A stretch of DNA of 64,000 nucleotides from assembly GCF_963678635.1 (NCBI RefSeq), contig NC_087066.1, positions 14,797,171-14,861,170 on the forward strand, read 5' to 3'. Position 1 is the first letter of the stretch, and each line of letters opens with the position of its first letter. Under the pieces are notes generated by a model that was not told the DNA's origin, made no database searches, and saw only the letters and a program-made list of their open reading frames with translations. Positions 56,624-64,000 of this stretch are shown here, piece after piece. A program made the translations under genes and the position numbers. Origin of the DNA: Symsagittifera roscoffensis. Its lineage: Eukaryota > Xenacoelomorpha > Acoela > Convolutidae.

Positions 56624-57619
56624 CTATAATTTTAGTGTTAATTCCCGGCTCCTGAATTCATCGCGTGTGTTGATCTTCGGCCTCTCCCTCCAAATATGCA
56701 AAGCCTCTAGTGTCAGTAGCTTATGAGTGTTGGCTGTTTGGTCTATAATCTCTGACTTCAGCTCAGCAGTACCGCCTACCTCCTTATTACATTCTAACAA
56801 GTGTTGTCCTACTGGGGAGTCCTCTTTGCGGTGTTCATCGACCCTCGTGGCTAAATGTCGGACTGTCTGACCGACATAGGTGGAGTTACATCCACTACAT
56901 GTAAGCTTGTACACCACTTTGGATCTCAGTTCACGAGCAAAGGAAGTTTTGAGGGATGGCAAGCATGTTTTCAATTTTCTTGTTGTAAAAATTATTTGTG
57001 CCCCGGATATTTGCCGAACCATTGCAGCTAACAGTTGAGATGGATTGCCTCGATATTGCATTGTAAGAAGGGGTGGTGAGTTTTTCAACCATTTGACATT
57101 TCTCGGTTCTGATGCCTTCACTTCTAAATTTTTCTTTCCCTTAATAATCTTGTTAAGAGTTTCAAACACTACCCTGTCAGACCAATTTTTTGGATATTGA
57201 TTTTCAATCCATAGTTTCCGATTTTTTTCCAATGCCTGGTCAAAATACTCCCATGTTGAGGTACTTCTGAAAACCCTATGAACCGTCCCTTCAATAATGT
57301 TTCTTTTGTACTGCAAAGGTGCGCAGCCTCTGAAATTTAGAATGGTGCCGGTATCAGTGAGTTTCTTGTACCAACCACATGTGACCTTTTTTGCTGAATG
57401 CACGTTGACATTTAAGTCCAAAAAGGCCAAATTACCGTTACTATCGAGTTCTTCAATGATGAACTGCAAGTTTGGATGCAACTTATTGGCAGCCTCGAGA
57501 ACTACCCCAGGATCGCCCTTGACCGTTCTAATTATGTCATCCACATATCTTAGAAAAACTTTAACACCATTCACAGTCCGATCGCTTCCCGTTGTTTTTT
57601 GCACGTCATGCAATACCAT
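56624..57619 (-). pseudogene. Second PLE, C-terminal RT and GIY-YIG part
   Basis: Open frame of about 331 codons starting inside the region after the zinc finger: FLRYVDDIIRTVKG (catalytic YVDD), then the thumb region and a GIY-YIG nuclease YKLTCSGCNSTYVGQTVRHL, ending RSRELTLKL. It aligns over its whole length with the first PLE but differs at many residues, so the two are separate subfamily members, not copies of one recent insertion. Confidence 0.9.
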
Positions 57620-57884
57620 ACTGTTACAGCGATGTCTGCGTATTCGGATTCCGATATGTTACCTTACCCTAAGTGGTACCAATTCAAACAAGCTTCGCAT
57701 TCTACTCCTTTTGTCCGATATGTCACCTTTTTCTGACATCTAAGGCAAACTTCCTTGTTACCCTCACTTAGCACAGTCATTTTTGGTATTTCTTTCTTTA
57801 ATGCAGGTTCGTATTCTTTGAGCCACAAATTAGCCAATATTACTGCAAGGGAGGCGCCCAATGCTAAACCGTTTTTTTTACCTT
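57620..57884 (-). pseudogene. Second PLE, RT MGAS motif and PHD finger part
   Basis: LGASLAVILANLWLKEYE (start of 57861-57664) then CLRCQKKV, VECEAC and WYHL: the first half of the same C4-H-C3 finger. The next Cys codon is TAA (WYHLG-stop), after which NISESEYADIAVTVWYCMTC continues the finger in frame. Hence the zinc finger was present in the ancestor of both elements. Just upstream the frame is interrupted by a nested terminal-repeat copy. Confidence 0.85.
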
Positions 57885-58135
57885 TTTTTGTACATTCTGT
57901 GCATCATCAGGATTAAAAAATTTTTTTTTACAATATTTGCAAAACGATCAAAGATCTGAAAAATGAGAAACGTGTCTAAAAAGGCTCTAAAACTTTTTAA
58001 CCAATCAAATTTGAACAACTGTAATTACATAATATAATTACGTAATCATGAACAACATTTTCCTGTAAACTTCTGATATTTTTTAGTTTTTTGTTCTTTC
58101 TTGTTTTTTGTTCTCCCTTGCGAGATGTTTCCGGA
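57885..58135 (-). mobile_element. Nested partial PLE terminal repeat inside the second PLE
   Basis: About 250 bases nearly identical to 56330-56560 and 60310-60510 interrupt the RT coding sequence between the KSL..NVPLKEA block and the MGAS block, replacing part of the RT. The GAAA side of the ribozyme core is replaced by a poly-T/A junction (57881-57889), as if a truncated copy had inserted here. Confidence 0.85.
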
Positions 58136-58659
58136 GGGTTGACTTGCTCATATAATCTCCTCAGGGCTATTTCAACCGCTTCCTTGAGCGGGACATTAAA
58201 TTACAAACTCTTTACATCAAGGGAGATTATACTCTCGTCAGAGTCCAACTCAGTTTTCTCCAAGATCTCCCTGGCCATTTGAGTGTTCGTTTCTATGTTT
58301 GCCCCCTCAATTTCATCAAAGTACTTTGCCAAGGTTTCATTTAGGTTGTCATATGAGCTACCAGGTAAAGAAAGGACGGGAAGAAGTGGTGTGCCTTGTT
58401 TCTGTGTTTTTGCTAATCCATACAGTCTAGCCGGCTGCGCTCCCGTTGATCTCAACCTATTATACATCGCTTCGCTAATCTCGTCCTTCTTTTTCATGGC
58501 GAGTAATTCTTTGTTTATGTCTTTTTCAATCTTCATAATCACGCTGTCTGTCAGATTCTTCCTCTCACTAAATTGTTCTGCCTGTAATAAGTCTTTCAGT
58601 TTTTTCTCATATGTCTCCTTTTTCATTACACAAAAACCCACCCCCTTATCAAATGGCAC
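58136..58659 (-). pseudogene. Second PLE, RT N-terminal part
   Basis: Frame 58659-58201 contains an AVPFDKGVGFCVM start, RLYGLAKTQKQGTPLLPVLS, and SLDVKSL, where the next codon is TAA in place of the Tyr seen in the first PLE. After the stop, NVPLKEAVEIALRRLYEQ continues in frame to the nested insertion. Confidence 0.88.
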
Positions 58660-58680
58660 TGCCAGAAGACCGTTGTCCTT

Positions 58681-59340
58681 CTAATACTTTCTGGCTTTTT
58701 CAACACCTTTGTCAATGGGGGTCTGTTTCACATTCTTAGCATATCTCTTTGCAGCTGCTTCAATCTCACATAATTTTTCTCCGGGTATTCTATTTAATTT
58801 CAGTTCAGACAAAAAACTCTCAATGTCAGCAAGGAAGTGAATTTCATTGAATTTGTCTCGTACCGGATTTTTTGGTCCAAAACTTAAGACTTCCCGCACC
58901 CAAAGCGGCAAAATCACTTCATCTAAAATTCTAACTGCCCTTTCATCCAAGTCTTTTAATGGTCTATCCTGTCTTTCCGAAAGTTTTTCAAGCTTTCTCT
59001 TGTGTCGGCTTATCAGGTTATTGACACTACACCTTGCTTGCCGGTTCAGATAGAAAATTACCGAAGGCCACCACATCTCATCTATACCCCTTCTCACTAC
59101 CTCTCTTGCTTTTACTAGGTTACCCGATGCCTTGGCCCTATCCGCATTTGCCTGGCTTAGCTCAGATCTTAAGAGTCTCAGTTGAAAGCTGTGCACCGCT
59201 TGATCCGAAAAAACACCGTTATCAGGCACGCGAAACCGTAAAAAGTCTGGTTTAATGTCGTTATCGAGACATTTTATCAGAAATTTAATTCTCAGGAAAC
59301 TGCAATTAAATTTATTAAAATGTTTCAAATAATGTAACAC
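58681..59340 (-). pseudogene. Second PLE, N-terminal domain
   Basis: About 219 codons before an in-frame TAG that separates it from the RT part (KARKY-stop-KDNGLL). It is rich in charged helices (LRSELSQANADRAKASGNL) with an LDERAVRILDEVILPLWVREVLSFGPKN segment, as in the region before the RT of other PLEs. The frame opens at a GTG, not ATG; a TTTAATTGCAG just inside it (about 59302-59312) could be a splice acceptor. Confidence 0.75.
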
Positions 59341-59717
59341 AATTTTTCAAGTGAGTTTTCTTTTCAGGACCAGTCTAAGGAGTGGTGGTGGCAGCAAAAT
59401 TGCGGTCATCTGTTCTTTGCAGGCCACGAGCACTTAAACTCATGTGGCACTCAGCAAAAAAACAGCCACAACAAAATATTACCACCTATTGGTCGTTTGG
59501 TTCCGACTGGAGGCCGCCAGCCAATACCTACGCTCTCCGCGCCTTTGCCCTGCGGCGTCCCTGCGATGGTTTCTTGGTCTGGGCCCGTATCCTTGAGAAG
59601 ATGCCTGGCAGGTGGTCTCGATGGGACGGCACCACCCGTAGTGACTTCAACTCCAATTCACTTGACTGGTGCAGTTGAAGATACTCTCTGAGGACCGCAG
59701 GAATCTGTCTCTTCCTT
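59341..59717 (-). other. GC-richer spacer in second PLE
   Basis: Noticeably GC-rich compared with the surroundings. A minus-strand frame with proline, glycine and threonine (VEVTTGGAVPSRPPARHL) is open for about 85 codons in continuation of the upstream ORF after two stops. Its function is unknown. Confidence 0.4.
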
Positions 59718-60114
59718 CTAGAGATAAGGCTTACCAGTTGTTTTTATGACGATTATCTCTGTCTTCCGCAGATCCTCAAAAATATCGGGAGTACCCGTTC
59801 TCCTGCAGTAGTCAATGCCACTAATTTGTCTTCGCTTTGATTGTAAATACGCCAGTAGTTCGTCAAGTGGGTATGGCGTATAGTTGTTCGTGCGATGTGA
59901 GGATATGCCGTTGTTCAGCACGTCGTGCCAGATAATAATGTGCTTACTGGCCAGAGGTTGCAGTTCCAATAACACTCGTAAATCCTTTCAAGGTATTGGG
60001 GTTCAAAGAAAGGCTGGGGACTGCATAGACCTTCTGCTGCGTCTCTCTCCGTTCCTCTTGCTCAAGATCTTTCAGGCTGTGATAAAGGGAGCTGGCAGCT
60101 ACAATCATCGCCAT
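59718..60114 (-). pseudogene. Unassigned upstream ORF of second PLE (HDVLNN motif)
   Basis: ATG at 60114 opens about 60 codons; a one-base frameshift near 59960 leads into an 85-codon frame (59975-59718) with KHIIIWHDVLNNGISSHRTN, ELLAYLQSKRRQISGIDYCR and TGTPDIFEDLRKTEIIVI. The alternation of beta-strand-like and helix-like segments with WHD suggests a compact alpha/beta fold, possibly SGNH-hydrolase-like, but I cannot confirm this. Its position between the upstream terminal repeat and the RT suggests that it is ORF1 of this PLE. Confidence 0.45.
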
Positions 60115-60279
60115 TTTAACTCAAACACTACTGACATTATAAACAAAAAGTGGTAATAAAATTCTGTACAAATAGAGAATTTTTTTCGAACTATGACTGT
60201 TTTCCTTAAAGGAATATAACAGTTTGCTTATTGCTTATAGCTAAAAAGGGTTAGAATTTAACAAAAATGGTTATATGAA

Positions 60280-60625
60280 ATTTAAAATGTTAATTCAAAC
60301 GTTTTTGCACATTCTGTGCATCATCAGGATTAATTTTTTTTAAACAATATTTACAAAACGATCAAAGATCTGAAAAATGAGAAACGTGTCTAAAAAGGCT
60401 CTAAAACTTTTTAACCAATCAAATTTGAACAACTGTAATTACATAATATAATTACGTAATCATGAATAACATTTTCCTGTTATTTTCTGAGATTTTTTAG
60501 TTTTTTGTTCTTTCTGGTTATAAATTTTCGATTTGGGAACATTTTTGATTCTGACATTAAATTTTAATCATGTTTTTAAATTTTGGCCATGCTATACATA
60601 GACTATAATTTTAGTGTTAGTCGGT
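60280..60625 (-). repeat. Upstream terminal repeat (5' pLTR) of second PLE
   Basis: Same sequence and orientation as 56310-56640, beginning within the last codons of the ORF (complement of 'actataattttagtgtta' at 60602-60620). It is therefore the 3' end of a tandem, strongly 5'-truncated PLE copy, the usual origin of a PLE pseudo-LTR. The ribozyme-like core has lost the G of GAAA (60302-60307 reads ttttt). Confidence 0.8.
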
Positions 60626-60639
60626 ATGTAGTAACGTTT

Positions 60640-63600
60640 TTGTCGACCCGATGTTAGAAAGACCACCAAAAGAACTGGCTTTGGTAGAGACGGTGAAAAG
60701 CAAGTAGCGCTTTGTTTAGACGCTGGCCAGTCATTTTATAGCTTAGCTCTATTTTCCGTCGGTATGTACTTCCGAGCGAATGTTACATAGATGTTTTTAT
60801 GGCGCTCCTGGGTGTTATTCTTTTTTAACATCATGACCGGCAGAACCGTTAGCGAGCACTCCGCGCCGAGCGGATGCTCATAGTAACGCCCTTAATAGGC
60901 CCTAACCGCCGGGGTGGAAGGGTAGTTCAGAAAGCGGAAGCCTTCTGGATTACCGTGAATAGCTTTTAGACCTAATTAAAACCAAAAATTCACGTTCCAG
61001 GAAGGGTGGGTGGATCGGCCGTCCCCTCGTTCCCTGAGAGGTTTGTGACCAAAAACAAATAAAGATATATAAGAAACCGAACTAAAAGTAGTATAGTACC
61101 CAAGAAAAACAAAAAACATAAAAAACAACCGAAAAAACCAAAAACTAAAGAAATTATCCCCCCAGACAAGATGTGATCCGACCCTCCCGTTTGTTGTTGA
61201 TAGATATATTGTTGTTACAGGCATTTATATCAATCAAAATTGTTACGATCATTTTTGTGGCCCGTTTTTTAGGCCTTTACTGAAGGGTTATCTGAGTATT
61301 TAAGCACGTTAATGCTAATTTGCGCTCAATCCGGAAGGGTCTGCTGATTTGCCCTCAACCCGGAAGGGTCTCGGGATTAGTGAAGAAGACTGATCCGGCA
61401 AGGAGTACAAGGAGTGACAAGAAGGGGCTCAACGACAACAGCAATTTGACTGTTGGGTATCGTTAACAAGTTTTGTATCTCTTTTGGTACAAAAAATAAG
61501 ATAGTAATCTGTGGGGGGCTCGACAGTGCTGCACTGTAGTGACCCTTCACCAAACTGCGAAATTCCGAGTTAAGCACCTTAATTCGGATATTGAACAAAC
61601 CCGGAGGGGTATAGTATTACTAGTATTATTACTTATACAGCCTATATTAATACTCCTATATCGTTTTTCAGTGAAAAACACAGTAAGCGGACCGGTTTTT
61701 AGGATCAAAATAACGATATTTTGATCCCCCCACAAATCGCGATTTTTGAGATATCGATATTTTTTGAAACGGAAAAAAGCGCTAAAATAGTGAGTTATAT
61801 TGTAACTGTGCTAGTATAATAGGTAGAACCGGTTGAGTTTACTTCAGTAGTGGTTGGAACTATTTTGAAACCAATAACCGAATTTTCGAATTTTTGAAAA
61901 TAGGGAACACTAAAAAATGAGAAAATTTTTTGAAATTTTTGAGTTAGAACAGTGAAAATAGTTGTTCGGACAACTTCCACTAGTGAATCGACAGGTTTTA
62001 AAACCCGTTTGCCAATAACCTTCCGGGTTACAGAGAAATCGAATTGAACGTGTTTGATTCAGTGGATTCATCAACCCGGAGGGGTCCAAATAGCATAGTT
62101 TTTCGCAAATTTTTTCAACGAGAGCGTTTTAGATCGGGTTTTTTGCATTGAAGTAGAACAGTATAGGCTTTTGAGCTCGGATCAATAATTTTTAGGTCGA
62201 ATAGAACAGAATTGCGAAAAAAGTTAGGCGGAACCTAAAAGAGAAAAATTTTTGACTTTAGAAAAAAGACGTTTTGGTTAATAACTTTGGAACTACTGGA
62301 GAGATCCAGTTGATCTTGGTACCATTAGATCAGAAATTAGCTGAGCTTACTGATAAAAATATCAATTATTCAAAAAAGTAAGCGTGAAAATTTTAGCAAA
62401 TTCACCAATTCGGGAAGGTAGACCCTTCAAGTTTTATAAAAAAATTTTTTTGAGAGGCCCTTACATCCTACCAAAGGGTAGAAACGGTTGAAAAAGGCAA
62501 TTTTACGCTGTTCTAGACAAAAAAGGAAGGCTACGGGCACCAGAAAAATTTTAGTCGAGCCGAAATTAGGGTAGCGATAAGACCCTTCACCGTTAGGGTG
62601 AATCGTCGAATAAGAGGCTTTATTTCAATCCGGAAAGGTCTTGGGAAGGACGACACACCCTTCCTAGTTGATTCAAACAGCATAATAGCATCTGAGAACG
62701 TATTCGGAAGGGTATCAGTTGGAAATTTAGAAAGCCTCTGAGAAGCTATCTTTACAAACACCGAGGGTTCCCAATCCGGAGGGGTCTCAATTTTTACAAA
62801 TCCGGAGGGATCCCAATCCGGAGGGGTCTAAATTTTTACAAAACAGGAATGGTCCCAATCCGGAGGGGTAGCAATTTTACCAATCTGGAGGGGTCCGATT
62901 TTTGTCAATCCGGAGGGGTCCCAATTTTGTCAATCCGGAGGGGTCCCAATTTTGCCAATCAGGAGAGGTCCGATTTTTGTCAATCCGGAGGGGTATTATT
63001 TTGTCAAAACTTAAAAAGACAACAGAAAAGAAAGTAGTTAGAGGTATAAGATTATCATGAGATAGGCTGGGAACCAGTGACTGCACTGGTAACTTGTCTT
63101 TTATAAAAAAACCAAACCAAAACAAAACAGGTCTAAAGTCGGATATTCGCGACACTAAGTCTAAATTGAACAAGAGTGTATAACTGATTTGTGTGGATTG
63201 AAATCCAAATCGTTTTTGGGAAAAGTGATTGCCCTGAGGATTTTAGTAGGTCTAACTCGGGCAGTCCGAAGGCAGGTAGGTAACACAGGACTCGGTGGGT
63301 GCAATAGACGCCCACTTGAGAAGTTTACTGCCTTCAAGTTTTGTCTGTTTGGTGCAGCACCAAGCAGGGAAAGCTTTTTCTTTATATACAAGTTCGACTA
63401 TTGTACTGCGACCAACTAAAAATACAAAACACATACGTTTTACATAGAAATACTCTTATTTAGTTATTTCTGGTTTTAAATCAATAATATTTGTGCTTGA
63501 TTGTGTAGTGAGAACACTATCTTTTAAATAGACTGATATCATCATACTGTGCTAGTTTCAGATCTTATAACTAATAATCGATTATTGTGAATAAATTTTT

Positions 63601-63756
63601 ATACGCTGTACCGTGATATTATACACGGATTCGTGGTCACTATTTAATAGAAACTTTTGGAATTTATTGTGTTGTGTTATCATTATCAGTAGTCAGATCA
63701 AAAGGACACTAGAAATCGAATTGAGTGTATAGGCAGTAGGAAGTGATACATCAATA
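60640..63756 (+). other. Leader-like region rich in CCGGAGGGGT motifs
   Basis: No coding sequence is recognised for 3.1 kb. At least 15 copies of (A/C)CCGGA(A/G)GGGT or close variants occur, all on the plus strand, sparse at 61326-62710 and dense at 62762-62990. The style suggests the long 5' leader of a mobile element that feeds the ORF at 63757. 63060-63085 has a 'ccagtgactgcactgg' inverted repeat. Confidence 0.55.
62762..63000 (+). repeat. Tandem array, about 24-31 bp unit with CCGGAGGGGTC
   Basis: About ten units of 'aatccggaggggtcccaatttt' with variable spacers (gtcaat, accaat, acaaat). Two central units (about 62900-62950) are identical over 24 bases. The open frames here on both strands come from the repeat. 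Confidence 0.9.
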
Positions 63757-64000
63757 ATGAGTTTAGACAAGTCAAGGATACCCCAACTAGGTGATAGCTC
63801 AAGGAAATTTATACCGGAAAAGCAAAGAAAAGCAATGATGGATCACACGAACCGGACCAACAAGGGGGAGACGGTTTCAGGCAGAATGGTTGAGACCAGA
63901 TGTCAAAAGTCCTCAGAAGAGCGAAAAGCAATCCTAGAAATGGAGGTTCATCCGGACCAGGCCCTGGATGAGAATCAAGAAAAACTTGGACCGGAGGGGA
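63757..64000 (+). CDS. N-terminal part of unassigned ORF (runs off window)
   Basis: ATG at 63757 in the context tcaataATGAG, open for all 81 remaining codons to the window edge. The product is strongly hydrophilic with many Lys, Arg, Glu and Gln (SRKFIPEKQRKAMMDHTNR), no signal peptide or membrane helix, compatible with a gag-like start of a retroelement or a disordered N-terminus. The leader motif recurs in the coding sequence (ggaccggagggga at the edge). No family is recognised. Confidence 0.5.
   Translation, partial: MSLDKSRIPQLGDSSRKFIPEKQRKAMMDHTNRTNKGETVSGRMVETRCQKSSEERKAILEMEVHPDQALDENQEKLGPEG

Noticed and set aside
62762-63000. CRISPR array
   Set aside because: Repeats are degenerate with short, similar spacers, there is no cas gene, and the genome is eukaryotic.
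63440-63756. LTR directly upstream of the 63757 ORF
   Set aside because: A TG...CA-bounded repeat and a tRNA-complementary primer site could not be found, and no second copy lies in the window.

Overview
This is AT-rich, intron-containing nuclear DNA from an animal, most likely an invertebrate. The evidence is a KMT5A/SET8-type H4K20 methyltransferase (a metazoan family), a linker histone H1 with a TATA box, a PAQR seven-helix receptor split by a phase-0 intron, an AIFM2/FSP1-like oxidoreductase with consensus splice sites, and metazoan-style Penelope-like and Ty1/copia retroelements. I cannot name the phylum. Most of the window is repeats and intron; only four host genes are well supported. 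A run of 200 N (14777-14976) marks a scaffold gap.

Layout. 1-2070: no gene seen. 2143-4974, 4984-8001 and 14985-17417 are three copies of one unit of 2.4-3 kb that carries a decayed small ORF family; copy 2 also holds a tRNA-derived SINE and a long palindrome. On a larger scale 5380-14776 and 14977-22947 are two versions of the same 8-9.4 kb segment on either side of the gap, so they may be a true duplication or two haplotypes placed in tandem. Each version carries, on the minus strand, the last three exons of the FSP1-like gene. The first three exons are at 41307-35447. The intron between them (about 15 kb) contains the intact histone H1 gene on the plus strand (34307-34810), a 6.84 kb degenerate copia element (26287-33127, minus) and hAT-like MITEs. 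The FSP1-like gene has an in-frame TAA at codon 26, and the far copy of exon 4 has a second nonsense change, so its coding status is in doubt.

45859-47241 (minus) is a single-exon KMT5A. 49363-53220 (minus) is a complete two-exon PAQR gene of 310 residues. From 54100 to about 60630 the window holds two Penelope-like elements (PLEs), both minus strand. The first retains a 569-codon open frame; the second is broken by stops, a frameshift and a nested terminal repeat. Both have a C4-H-C3 PHD-like zinc finger inserted in the reverse transcriptase between the MGAS motif and the YVDD motif, and their terminal repeats carry a hammerhead-ribozyme-like core. The last 3.3 kb is an unusual leader rich in the motif CCGGAGGGGT, followed by an ORF (63757 on) that runs off the window.

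The host genes are not an operon. H1 and KMT5A share chromatin as a theme, but nothing in the sequence shows co-regulation. The strongest unusual signals are the PHD finger inside the PLE reverse transcriptase, the split and partly duplicated FSP1-like gene with nonsense codons, the inverted rearrangements (6.6-7.0 kb and 30.6-31.1 kb), and the CCGGAGGGGT array.
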